Shown: piece after piece, positions 34,242 to 41,514 of the stretch
Numbering within the stretch: position 1 is the first letter of the stretch
Layout: each line of letters starts with the position of its first letter
Source of the DNA: Syntrophosphaera sp035450685
GTDB lineage: Bacteria; Cloacimonadota; Cloacimonadia; Cloacimonadales; Cloacimonadaceae
DNA length: 64,000 nucleotides
Direction of reading: 5' to 3'
Assembly (NCBI GenBank): GCA_035450685.1
Contig: DAOTNF010000005.1
Coordinates: 57,873-121,872, forward strand
Translations under genes and position numbers: made by a program
Notes under the pieces: generated by a model
What the model was told of the DNA's origin: nothing
Database searches by the model: none
Seen by the model: only the letters and a program-made list of their open reading frames with translations

Positions 34242-34958
34242 TCACAACTTGCGCAGGATCATCTTGAGATTGCCGATCAGCGAAATATCCTGGTGTTCCC
34301 GCGGATTCACCAGTATCGGGCTGAATTCCTCATTCACCGACAGCAAGACGATCATCTTGCTCTTGTCGTCCATGGTCAGGCGCTTGAGCGTGATCTCGCC
34401 GTCGATGCGCACCGCGCAGATGGAACCCTTGTGCTTGTTCCAGTCGTGGCTTTTGCGGATAATCACCAGGTCGTTGTGATAGATCTGCGGTTCCATGCTT
34501 CTGCCATTGACCCTCAACACATAGAAATCCTCAATTTTGCCGCCCAGCATGGCGCGGTTGACCGTCACCACATCCATCGTGGGGCCCGCGCTTTCCACGG
34601 GCGGACCGGCGGCAATCTCTCCCCCCACGTGCATTTCATAGGGCTTCATCGCCTCGTTTTCACTTTTGGTGCGCACCAATGAGAGCAATTCCTGATTGAT
34701 AAAGGAACGAATCTTCTGCAGGCGCCGGTCGGTGTTCTCATCGCCATCAGCGGTGAACATGTTGCCATCTCCGGTGATCAGCCAGTGCAGATTGACTCCA
34801 TACTCCCGGGCCAACTCGCTGAGGGTATCCAGCGAAGGCCGGATGCGGTTGCTTTCCATCTGCGAGATGGCGGAAGCGTTTACTTTCAGCACTCCTCCAA
34901 GCACTGCCTGACTCAATTTCAGGTGTTTACGCAGGGCTTTTAATCTGTATCCGAGCAT
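34242..34958 (-). CDS. XRE-S24 self-cleaving repressor (LexA/CI-like)
   Basis: A 238-aa protein. The N-terminal helix-turn-helix is LSQAVLGGVLKVNASAISQMESNRIRPS (about residues 15-42; quoted parts LSQAVLGG and ASAISQMES). The C-terminal S24 peptidase has Ser154 in NGRSMEP and Lys192 in GEITLKRL. A cleavage-like Ala117-Gly118 sits in EIAAGPPVE. The Ala-Gly to Ser (37) and Ser to Lys (38) spacings match LexA. No phage genes are near, and RmuC follows directly, so a chromosomal DNA-damage regulator is likely. Its HTH is of the XRE rather than winged LexA type. Confidence 0.85.
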   Translation of the reverse strand: MLGYRLKALRKHLKLSQAVLGGVLKVNASAISQMESNRIRPSLDTLSELAREYGVNLHWLITGDGNMFTADGDENTDRRLQKIRSFINQELLSLVRTKSENEAMKPYEMHVGGEIAAGPPVESAGPTMDVVTVNRAMLGGKIEDFYVLRVNGRSMEPQIYHNDLVIIRKSHDWNKHKGSICAVRIDGEITLKRLTMDDKSKMIVLLSVNEEFSPILVNPREHQDISLIGNLKMILRKL

Positions 34959-35017
34959 TCCAATCCTCCTATTTGAACCTGTGCGGCCTCACACAGAACT
35001 GCCCATCATCATAAATC

Positions 35018-35047
35018 CCTATAATTCAGTAGCACTTCCTGTGTCAA
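35018..35047 (-). promoter_or_regulatory. Promoter of the S24 regulator gene
   Basis: On the minus strand, TTGACA (35042-35047), an 18-base spacer and TATAGG (35018-35023), about 60 bases upstream of the start. Just beyond the -35 lies a dyad TAATT-ACCC-AATTA (35063-35076) that could be an operator for autoregulation. Confidence 0.6.
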
Positions 35048-35175
35048 GTAAAACTTCACTAATAATTACCCAATTACTTGTCCCGGCTGTAGTCCCGCAA
35101 GCTCCAGTCCAGCTTCTCCGGAGAGCCTGGGAAAATTGCAGTTGACACGATACAGCCGTTGCAGATTGTGAGATT

Positions 35176-35742
35176 ATGAGATATTTGCCCTTTGTCCTGC
35201 TGGCCATGCTGCTCCTCTGCGGATGCGACCTCTTCCGGCTGCGCGATACCGAAGCGCCGGAGACGACCGATCCGCCACTGTGGAACGACCCCACTTCCTG
35301 GGACAACTGCAGGCAAAATCTGGAATATTGCTATGAGGACGACCGCAACGCGGTGAAGTATTACGGTCTCTTCACCTCCGGCTTCAGCTTCCATTTCGAT
35401 CCGCAGGACTCGCTGGATTTCAACCTCAACGGCCCCCTCTCCCGCTCGCAGGAGCAGGATTTGCTGTTCAACCTGCACGAACAGGCAGGGCAGTTGGATG
35501 TGTCGCTCCGCAGCCTGCCTGGCCAGGCGGACGACATCGGCCCCAGTTCCGCCCGCATTATCCGCGGCTACACCATCTCCCGCACCCGCAGCGGCGACCC
35601 CGAACCAAAACATTACAGCGGCAGAATGGAACTGCGTTTCGTCAAATCCGGCGCCTGGTGGTATATTGACCGCTGGTTCGACTATCGCAGCGCCAGCGAC
35701 TCGCTTTCCTGGGGGAACCTGAAGCATGAGTTTCTGCAATAG
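35176..35742 (+). CDS. Lipoprotein of unknown function, first of a paralogous pair
   Basis: A 188-aa protein with signal peptide ending AMLLLCGC (Cys17 lipobox). The later part YSGRMELRFVKSGAWWYIDRWFDYRS resembles the C-terminal strand of NTF2/SnoaL-like folds. It shares WYI-x-x-W and the NCRQNLEYCYEDDRN helix pattern with the next gene, which overlaps it by 17 bases. TTGACA at 35142-35147 upstream could be a -35, which would leave a very short leader. Confidence 0.6.
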   Translation: MRYLPFVLLAMLLLCGCDLFRLRDTEAPETTDPPLWNDPTSWDNCRQNLEYCYEDDRNAVKYYGLFTSGFSFHFDPQDSLDFNLNGPLSRSQEQDLLFNLHEQAGQLDVSLRSLPGQADDIGPSSARIIRGYTISRTRSGDPEPKHYSGRMELRFVKSGAWWYIDRWFDYRSASDSLSWGNLKHEFLQ

Positions 35743-36322
35743 GCTGCGCTTCCCCCTGCTTTTGGCCGTCATCCTGCTGGCACTGAGCTGCCGCAACCCC
35801 TTCCATCCGCCCCTGCAGGAACCGGTGGATACGGATCCGGAAGAGGTTCTCTGCCGCAATCCGCGCGAGTTGCTGGAAAACCTCCAACTGGCTTACAGCG
35901 AGCGCAATATCAATATCTACAAAGCACTGCTGAGTGAGGACTTCCGCTTTGAACTTATCTCCTCTGAGGTCGATCAGATTGGCACCGACATGACCGGAGA
36001 CGGCATCCCGGACTCCTGGTGGGGCTATGACCAGGAAGTGAAATACACCCAAAACCTCTTCAAGGAAGGCTCTTCCGACTCCGTCCACCAACCTCCGGAT
36101 GAACTTGACCTGCGCCTGACCATCCCCCCCGAAGCAAATTGGGAAAGCGATCCGGAGCTGGGCCACGAAGACTGGTGGATCATACCCTGTGGCTTCCTGC
36201 TGCGCCTCACTTTTTACGAAAATAACTCCGTGCTATCCGCCAGCGGGGTGGCGCGCTTTTCCGTGAAGCCAGTGGGAAACCGCTGGTATATAGCCGTTTG
36301 GAGGGATGAATCGAACCTTTGA
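35726..36322 (+). CDS. Lipoprotein of unknown function, second of a paralogous pair
   Basis: A 198-aa protein with signal peptide ending VILLALSC (lipobox Cys22). PRELLENLQLAYSERNINIYKALLSEDFRFEL is the typical first helix of a SnoaL/DUF4440-like (NTF2) fold (quoted core LLENLQLAYSERNINIY), and it ends RWYIAVWRDES. It is a distant paralogue of the preceding gene. Its stop overlaps the TTG start of ruvX. It probably acts in the periplasm or at a membrane surface; the ligand is unknown. Confidence 0.6.
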   Translation: MSFCNRLRFPLLLAVILLALSCRNPFHPPLQEPVDTDPEEVLCRNPRELLENLQLAYSERNINIYKALLSEDFRFELISSEVDQIGTDMTGDGIPDSWWGYDQEVKYTQNLFKEGSSDSVHQPPDELDLRLTIPPEANWESDPELGHEDWWIIPCGFLLRLTFYENNSVLSASGVARFSVKPVGNRWYIAVWRDESNL

Positions 36323-36750
36323 ACCCCCGTGGACGCATATTGGCCATCGATTATGGCGAGAAACGCGTAGGCCTGGCCCTCAGCGATCCGCTATGCATCT
36401 TTGCCAAGCCTTATCTGGTGGTTCCCAACACCGGTTTCAAGCCTTTGGTGGCCCGCCTGATCGGGATCATAGAGAGCCAGCAGGTGGGGCTGGTGGTGCT
36501 GGGCATGCCTTACGCGATCGAAGGGGGAGACACCCTCAAGACCACGGAAACCAAAGCCTTCAAGCTCAAGCTGGAAAAGCGGCTGGATGTGCCTGTTGTT
36601 GCTTGGGATGAACGCTACTCCACCGCGGACGCCATCTCCGAACTGATCAAACTTGGCTACGGCTGGAAAGAACGCCGCAAACTCCAGGACGCCATGGCCG
36701 CCACCGTGATCCTCAAAGACTATCTGGAGAGCCTGAGGCGTGAATCTTAA
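36319..36750 (+). CDS. ruvX: YqgF/RuvX-family RNase H-fold nuclease
   Basis: A 143-aa protein: RILAIDYGEKRVGLALSDP (catalytic Asp), VVLGMPYAIEGGDTLKT and VAWDERYSTADA (second acidic site). The family processes pre-16S rRNA and was earlier called a Holliday-junction resolvase. The start is a TTG overlapping the upstream TGA; the downstream mltG overlaps by 11 bases. The ruvX-mltG neighbourhood is common in bacteria. Confidence 0.93.
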   Translation: MNPRGRILAIDYGEKRVGLALSDPLCIFAKPYLVVPNTGFKPLVARLIGIIESQQVGLVVLGMPYAIEGGDTLKTTETKAFKLKLEKRLDVPVVAWDERYSTADAISELIKLGYGWKERRKLQDAMAATVILKDYLESLRRES

Positions 36751-37741
36751 ACGCTTGCCCTGGCGCCGTTTGCTGTGGCTCGTCCTGGCACTGGCTGTCC
36801 TTTATCTGGCCTGGGAAACTCTGGTGCCCGTCAATGCCGAGCAACTGGCCCTGGGAATCGCCCCCGGCGACAACGCCGCCGTCATCGCCCAAAAGCTGCA
36901 TCAGCGCGGCCTCATCCGCAACCGTAACATCTTTCTGGCTCTGGCCAAACTGCGCGGCACCGACCGCAGCCTCAAGGCGGGAACCTACAGCATCGGAGGC
37001 CACTCGAACCTGCTGGGAGTGCTGAACATGCTGGAAAAAGGTTCCACCTCCGCCATCCGCATCACCTTCCCGGAAGGGCTGTCCCTGCATCAGACCCTGC
37101 TTCGCATTGAGCGCAGCGGACTGGCAAGCCTGCCTGAATTGCAGGCGGCGTCCGCCGACACAGCCCTGGTTAGGAGCCTCACCGGGATGCGGGTGTCCAG
37201 TCTGGAAGGCTGGCTCTACCCGGAAACCTACTATTTTGACCTCAGCAGCACCCCGCAAAGCATCCTGAGCCAGATGACGCGCCAATTCTTTTCCAAACTG
37301 GCAAGCGCGGGAGTGAAGCCGGATTCCCTGCCGGATTTCTACCGCCGCCTGATCCTGGCTTCCATTGTGGAAAAGGAAAGCGCGCATCCGGACGAGCGGG
37401 GCCTGATTGCCGGAGTCTTCCAAAACCGGCTGGATAAGGACATGCACCTGCAATCCTGCGCGACGGTGGACTACTTGCTGGAAACCCGCGGGATCAAGCG
37501 CAAGGTGCTTTCTTTCAGCGACATCCGCGAACAATCACCCTACAACACCTACCAGAATAAAGGCCTGCCGCCCGGGCCGATCTGCAATCCCTCCCTCGGC
37601 TCCATCCTGGCAGCCCTGCAGCCAGCCCGCACCAAGTACCTCTACTTCGTAGCCGACCGCAAGGGACGCAACGACTTTTCCGCTACCGGGGAGGAGCACT
37701 TTGCCAAAATCCGAAAATATAAGCGCGATGAGTGGAGGTAG
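36740..37741 (+). CDS. mltG: Endolytic murein transglycosylase MltG
   Basis: A 333-aa inner-membrane enzyme (span LLWLVLALAVLYLAWETL) with a periplasmic YceG/MltG domain: the LysM-like region about residues 30-115 (IAPGDNAAVIAQKLHQRGLI), then LEGWLYPETYYFD, the catalytic ASIVEKES (Glu), VFQNRLDKDMHLQSCATVDY and SPYNTYQNKGLPPGPICNPS. It cleaves nascent glycan strands to set chain length. It has a GTG start. Island 4 begins immediately after the stop. Confidence 0.95.
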   Translation: MNLKRLPWRRLLWLVLALAVLYLAWETLVPVNAEQLALGIAPGDNAAVIAQKLHQRGLIRNRNIFLALAKLRGTDRSLKAGTYSIGGHSNLLGVLNMLEKGSTSAIRITFPEGLSLHQTLLRIERSGLASLPELQAASADTALVRSLTGMRVSSLEGWLYPETYYFDLSSTPQSILSQMTRQFFSKLASAGVKPDSLPDFYRRLILASIVEKESAHPDERGLIAGVFQNRLDKDMHLQSCATVDYLLETRGIKRKVLSFSDIREQSPYNTYQNKGLPPGPICNPSLGSILAALQPARTKYLYFVADRKGRNDFSATGEEHFAKIRKYKRDEWR

Positions 37742-37759
37742 CTGGTATCCAGAATTGTC

Positions 37760-37816
37760 GTGGAAAGGTGTTTTTGAGGTGGAAAGGTGTTTTTGAGGTG
37801 GAAAGGTGGAAAGGTT
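37760..37816. repeat. 19-bp VNTR (GTGGAAAGGTGTTTTTGAG)
   Basis: Two exact 19-bp units at 37760-37778 and 37779-37797, then a truncated unit passing into GGAAAGGTTCCCCCGAAAC. The same unit with one extra T is repeated in island 6. Confidence 0.85.
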
Positions 37817-37848
37817 CCCCCGAAACAAGTCCACCAAGCTATATTCAA

Positions 37849-37962
37849 TGTCATCACGGGCTTGACCCGTGATCCAGTCTTTTAGGGACAACCACCCGAC
37901 CTCGGAACAAAGCACCATCAGACCAAAAACCGTGTCATCACGGCCTGCGAGCCGTGATCCAG
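37849..37962 (-). repeat. Two R1 palindromes, island 4
   Basis: TGTCATCACGGG-CTTGA-CCCGTGATCCAG and GTGTCATCACGGC-CTGCGA-GCCGTGATCCAG, each followed by TCTTTT. The differing arms keep perfect self-complementarity: CACGGG/CCCGTG and CACGGC/GCCGTG. Confidence 0.82.
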
Positions 37963-38353
37963 TCTTTTGAAATGGCATTGGAAAGGTGGAATGGTGCAAC
38001 GGTTTAGCTGTGAAATAGAACACAGGGCAAAACTATTTATCCGTTAATCCGTATAATCCGTTTAATCCGTTTGGAGTTTGCATGCAAATCTTATACGGAT
38101 TTACGGATTACTATGGTAAATCATAAAGGCTATTCAGCCAGCCCCTCTACGGCGCTATAGCAAGCGCCGCTACATAATAACACGAAACCACGTCCTTTTC
38201 TCCATTCTACCCTTTCACCTACCAAATATCCTGTCGATCCTGTCATCCGCGTTCTATTTTCATTTCACCCATCCACGAAATACCCTCAAACATCCGCATA
38301 ATCCTTCATACCGCCCTCCCTTGCTGCTACAGCGTTTGATGCCATCATCCTTA

Positions 38354-38382
38354 GGTCATCCTTATAAATTATAAGGTTGACC
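38354..38382 (-). repeat. R5 dyad, copy 4
   Basis: GGTCATCCTTATAA-A-TTATAAGGTTGACC, with CCTTAG on its left and CCCAGGAAGACCCACT on its right. Read on the minus strand, the tail ends GGGAGGGCGGTATGAAGG with an ATG at 38309 and a 7-codon frame. Confidence 0.88.
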
Positions 38383-38571
38383 CCAGGAAGACCCACTCCA
38401 GAGTACCGGATACAAATGGGAGCCATCCGGGAAAAATACCCGGCGCAGTCCGCTGTCCACGCCCGGTGCCCGTATCTTTGAATACAGTCCGAATGTGTAA
38501 CACTTTGAGTATGTTAGCATTGCTTATGATTAACGCTTTTAGCCCGTCAAGTTGTGGAAGTCCAAACATAG

Positions 38572-38598
38572 AAAAGCCCCGGAGCTGATCCGGGGCTT
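38572..38598 (-). terminator. Terminator of the tRNA cluster
   Basis: AAGCCCCGGA pairs with TCCGGGGCTT around GCTGA, followed by TTTTC in the minus direction. It lies just downstream of the last tRNA. Confidence 0.9.
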
Positions 38599-38601
38599 AA
38601 G

Positions 38602-38675
38602 TGGCTGGGATGAGAGGATTCGAACCCCTATAAACGGAGCCAGAGACCGTTGTCCTACCATTGAACGACATCCCA
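38602..38675 (-). tRNA. tRNA-Gln (anticodon CTG)
   Basis: 74 nt including an encoded CCA. The acceptor TGGGATG pairs with CATCCCA, the T-loop has GGTTCGAATCC, and the anticodon loop CTCTGGC gives CTG for CAG codons. The top pair of the anticodon stem is T-T. It is the last of four tRNAs in one transcript. Confidence 0.93.
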
Positions 38676-38683
38676 TTATAATT

Positions 38684-38758
38684 TGGCTGGGCAGGGAGGA
38701 TTCGAACCCCCGGATGGCAGGACCAAAACCTGCTGCCTTACCGCTTGGCGACTGCCCA
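38684..38758 (-). tRNA. tRNA-Gln (anticodon TTG)
   Basis: 75 nt with an encoded CCA. Acceptor TGGGCAG/CTGCCCA; anticodon stem GCAGG/CCTGC with loop TTTTGGT (TTG, CAA codons); T-arm GGGGGTTCGAATCCTCC. Confidence 0.95.
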
Positions 38759-38769
38759 AAAAGTATATC

Positions 38770-38861
<92 letters not shown>

Positions 38862-38884
38862 CCATGTAGGGTCACACTATGTTG

Positions 38885-38970
38885 TGGCGGAGGATGAGGG
38901 ATTCGAACCCCCATGGGCAGAACCCGGCGGTTTTCAAGACCGCTGCCTTACCAATTAGGACTAATCCTCC
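38885..38970 (-). tRNA. tRNA-Ser (anticodon TGA)
   Basis: 86 nt with an encoded CCA and a class II variable arm. Acceptor GGAGGAT/ATCCTCC; anticodon stem GCGGT/ACCGC with loop CTTGAAA, giving TGA for TCA/TCN. It is the first tRNA of the cluster. Confidence 0.95.
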
Positions 38971-38985
38971 CCAATAAGTTCTGTC

Positions 38986-39014
38986 CTTGAATCTGAAGGC
39001 GGGATTTTTGTCAA
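38986..39014 (-). promoter_or_regulatory. Putative promoter of the tRNA cluster
   Basis: On the minus strand, TTGACA (39009-39014), a 17-base spacer and TTCAAG (38986-38991), ending 15 bases before the first tRNA. The -35 is perfect; the -10 is weak. Confidence 0.4.
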
Positions 39015-39157
39015 TCACTTTCTTTGCGTCGCCGGTGCAAAGCAATCTCCGGCGGCTAATCCCGAATTTGGCAGGCGGAAACACCCGGTCTGGAGCCGGG
39101 TGATGGCATTTTGAAACATTCAGTTACGGTTTACACCAATAGTACGCTCCAGAGGGA

Positions 39158-40042
39158 TCATTGACGGATATTCGGTTTTGTGACCTTAATCCCTTCAAAG
39201 ACCAGCCTTCCTGATTCTAAGTCCTCTCTCTGGCGGTTGTTGAGGACCACGGCCCGCACCTGGTAGAAGCCCTGGCGATTCTGCGCCGCGCCATAGTGGT
39301 AATAGCTGGTTCCCAAAACCAGGGTCAGCGGGGTGAAGGGGCCATAGGGAGAATCGGGATTGTAATAGACGCAATAGAAATCCGGAATGATGGGCTCCCC
39401 GCAGGTGTTGGCGTTCACGGGGTTCCAGCTTAGGCTGAGGTTATTGCCCAGGGTTGACAGGGTCAGGTTTTGGGGTGGCAGGGGGATAGTGGTGGCGGAA
39501 AGCTTGGCCACGAGGACATCAATGTCTGAACTGACCAGAGTTTGCCCTGCCATTTCGAGAGTTCCTGAGAAACACCCGCAGACATAGCTGTTTCCCTCTC
39601 CGTCGATAACGATGCCAGTGCATGCACTCCACACGGAGTTGCCTCCGGCCGCTCTCGCCCAGAGCCAGTTGCCACAGGGGTCCAGCTTGGCGGCCACGAA
39701 ATTGCGATTATCAGTATTATTCACGCAGAAAGTGTTTCCACCTAAGGATTCCGTACCACTGAAACGGATCCCCGCGTAGCAGTTTCCACAAGCGTCACAG
39801 GCCAGGCAGTAGGTAGAGGCTTCTCCGCTGCCAACGGAAGTGGAAAACCAGATCCAGTTGCCGTTCAGGTCAATTTTACCCACGAAGGCGTCTGCACTTA
39901 AGGATAACATATTATTTAACCAGCCCCCGACAAACAAAGTACCCCCTTGGGAGGGGGTAACGCAGTGTGCGTTACCGCTATAGTCAAAGCCTCCCTTGTG
40001 GGGGAGCAGCCATTCCCCGGAGTTAACATCAAGCCGGGCCAC
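39158..40042 (-). CDS. C-terminal part of a frameshifted beta-propeller-repeat (SBBP-like) protein
   Basis: A 294-aa reading frame that continues the protein begun at 40836 in another frame. It carries more of the same repeats (GNCYAGIRFSGTESLGGNTF, VAAKLDPCGNWLWARAAGG) and then a fibronectin-III-like domain (PPQNLTLSTLGNNLSLSWNP, YYHYGAAQNRQGFYQVRAV). The frame is open upstream of its first ATG, back to the C7 tract at 40072-40078. Joined there by a -1 change it gives GEYPPLTSAGVYDIFVARLD, which restores the repeat pattern exactly. No type-IX-like sorting end is present. Translation of this part on its own is doubtful. Confidence 0.6.
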   Translation of the reverse strand: MARLDVNSGEWLLPHKGGFDYSGNAHCVTPSQGGTLFVGGWLNNMLSLSADAFVGKIDLNGNWIWFSTSVGSGEASTYCLACDACGNCYAGIRFSGTESLGGNTFCVNNTDNRNFVAAKLDPCGNWLWARAAGGNSVWSACTGIVIDGEGNSYVCGCFSGTLEMAGQTLVSSDIDVLVAKLSATTIPLPPQNLTLSTLGNNLSLSWNPVNANTCGEPIIPDFYCVYYNPDSPYGPFTPLTLVLGTSYYHYGAAQNRQGFYQVRAVVLNNRQREDLESGRLVFEGIKVTKPNIRQ

Positions 40043-40836
40043 GAAAATGTCGTAAACTCCGGCACTGGTGAGGGGGGGTATTCCCCGAAAGAGGTTGTCC
40101 CAAGGAACTCTCCCACCACGCAGGGATTACCATAGGAGTCCACGCAGACCGCATGAGCGGAATCTTCGTGAGGACCGCCGGCTCTTCTTGCCCGGGACCA
40201 GCCACCATTACTGCTGATCCTGGCGTAGAAAATATCGGAGTCGCCGGCGTTGCCAAGGGTTGCGTTCCCAATCAGTAATTGTTGGGAACAGAAGTTTCCA
40301 ACCACATGTAGGTAAGCGCCGGAGCCCGCGCAGATGCCCACGCCCTCGTCATCTCCCGCACCGCCTGCCGTTTTGGTCCAAAGCCAGTTCCCGGCCGGGT
40401 CCAGTTTGGAGACGAAGATGTCTTTTCCGCCGTTGCTGGTGAAGGTGTTGCCGCCAAAATCGGCATCTCCGCTGAAGAAGCCGGTCATATAGAGATTGCC
40501 GGCGGCATCCATGCAGAGGTGTTCCGCGATATCTTGACCGCTTCCTCCTGCCCGCTTAGCCCAGAGCCAGTCGCCCGCGGGGCTGAGCTTGACGATGAAG
40601 ATGTCCCCTTCCCCATTGCTGACAAGGTTGATGGTGCCGAATCCGAGAGATCCGTAGAAGGCTCCGCAGACATAGATGTTGCCGGACTCGTCCCTGACAA
40701 GTTCCGCGGAAATAGCCGCACTCGGATCGCCGGTCACGCGGGCCCAGAGCCAGTCAGGATTCGGCTGAGCAGCCAGTGCCGTGCTGAAAACTGCCAGAAT
40801 TACAAACAACAAGGCTTTCCAAGGTTTGCTAATCAT
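39916..40836 (-). CDS. N-terminal part of a frameshifted, exported beta-propeller-repeat (SBBP-like) protein
   Basis: A 306-aa frame: signal peptide (LLFVILAVFSTALAA), then about five copies of a ~50-aa repeat with the pattern DESGNIYVCGAFYGSLGFG...DIFIVKLSPAGDWLWAKRAGG, which is the SBBP/beta-propeller type. After GTTSFGEYPP (the C7 tract) the sequence becomes non-repeat until the stop, so only residues up to about 250 are authentic. The start has CAGGAGGAAAAA before the ATG. It is probably secreted and may be surface-associated. Confidence 0.65.
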   Translation of the reverse strand: MISKPWKALLFVILAVFSTALAAQPNPDWLWARVTGDPSAAISAELVRDESGNIYVCGAFYGSLGFGTINLVSNGEGDIFIVKLSPAGDWLWAKRAGGSGQDIAEHLCMDAAGNLYMTGFFSGDADFGGNTFTSNGGKDIFVSKLDPAGNWLWTKTAGGAGDDEGVGICAGSGAYLHVVGNFCSQQLLIGNATLGNAGDSDIFYARISSNGGWSRARRAGGPHEDSAHAVCVDSYGNPCVVGEFLGTTSFGEYPPSPVPEFTTFSWPGLMLTPGNGCSPTREALTIAVTHTALPPPKGVLCLSGAG

Positions 40837-40876
40837 TTTTTCCTCCTGAAAGATGGGTATTCAAATGATATGTAAC

Positions 40877-40906
40877 ATAAAACACAACGCTTGCAATAAC
40901 TGTCAA
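40877..40906 (-). promoter_or_regulatory. Putative promoter of the beta-propeller-repeat gene
   Basis: On the minus strand, TTGACA (40901-40906), an 18-base spacer and TTTTAT (40877-40882), 40 bases ahead of the start codon. Confidence 0.5.
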
Positions 40907-41284
40907 GATAAATATCGATTTTATGAACCTGCCCATGCCTTTTAATGATATATACCATCGTTGATGACCCTCACCGGTAGCTTCAAATATCATTACCAAA
41001 TCCGATCATATAATTAAGATTGGCATGCCAGGCATTATACGGATGAAACGGATTACACGGATTAACGGATAAATAGTTTTGCCCTGTGATATCTCACGGT
41101 TCCTTTCCACCTTTCCACCTTCAAAGATTCTGTAATCCGCGTTCAATTATCCATTTCGCCTTTCCACGGGCTTTACATACCATAAGGGCAGGGATTGAAG
41201 TTAAGAGTGGCGGCTTGCAACGGGGATTTCTGCTTCCAATCATAATGCGGAGGCAGCGAAGGGAGGATTTGCGGAAAGAAAAAA
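40907..41284. repeat. Repeat-poor intergenic segment (island 5)
   Basis: Holds only fragments: an ACGGATTAACGGATAAATAG stretch (about 41046-41076) that is the reverse complement of the ATCCGTTTAATCC run of island 4, TTTCCACCTTTCCACC (41103-41120) and a CTTTCCACGGG end (about 41158). It has no R1, R2 or R5. The rest of the segment shows nothing I can name. Confidence 0.6.
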
Positions 41285-41360
41285 TGGTGGGCCCAGAGGG
41301 AGTCGAACCCCCGACCATCCGGTTATGAGCCGGAAGCTCTACCAACTGAGCTATAGGCCC
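41285..41360 (-). tRNA. tRNA with anticodon CAT (elongator Met, or Ile2 if lysidine-modified)
   Basis: 76 nt with an encoded CCA. Acceptor GGGCCTA/TGGGCCC (one G-T pair); D-arm TAGCTCAGTTGGTAGAGCT; anticodon stem CCGG/CCGG with loop CTCATAA; T-arm GGGGGTTCGACTCCC. It is not initiator-like, since it has a paired 1-72. The sequence alone does not separate Met from Ile2. Confidence 0.92.
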
Positions 41361-41372
41361 CTCATTATTGTC

Positions 41373-41401
41373 TTGCACTTACATTTTTAGACCTGCATTT
41401 T
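41373..41401 (+). promoter_or_regulatory. Putative promoter of the barrel-dxr operon
   Basis: TTGCAC (41373-41378), a 17-base spacer and CATTTT (41396-41401). It overlaps the divergent tRNA promoter base for base. Confidence 0.4.
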
Positions 41402-41406
41402 GTCAA
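41378..41406 (-). promoter_or_regulatory. Putative promoter of the CAT tRNA
   Basis: On the minus strand, TTGACA (41401-41406), a 17-base spacer and TGTAAG (41378-41383), which places the start about 10 bases before the tRNA. Confidence 0.5.
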
Positions 41407-41514
41407 GCAAAATCGCCGGACGGGCTTTGCGAAAAGCATTTATGTCCTGGCAGGGAAAAAATACTTTACAAAAGCGGGGGGACGGGTTATCTTGTTATTC
41501 AAGGAAAAATGAAG

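Larger units (their letters stand above)
37742..38571. repeat. Composite repeat island 4
   Basis: Between mltG and the converging tRNA cluster. It contains a VNTR (37760-37816), two R1 palindromes (37849-37876 and 37932-37962), a run of ATCCGTTTAATCCG-type repeats (38038-38110), a CGGCGCT...AGCGCCG hairpin (38150-38170; also in island 6), the conserved tail with an ATG at 38309 (minus), and the R5 dyad. R2 is absent. Confidence 0.82.

Noticed and set aside
34242..34958. Prophage origin for the S24 regulator
   Set aside because: No phage structural, lysis or integrase genes are nearby; flanking genes are housekeeping (rmuC) and lipoproteins.
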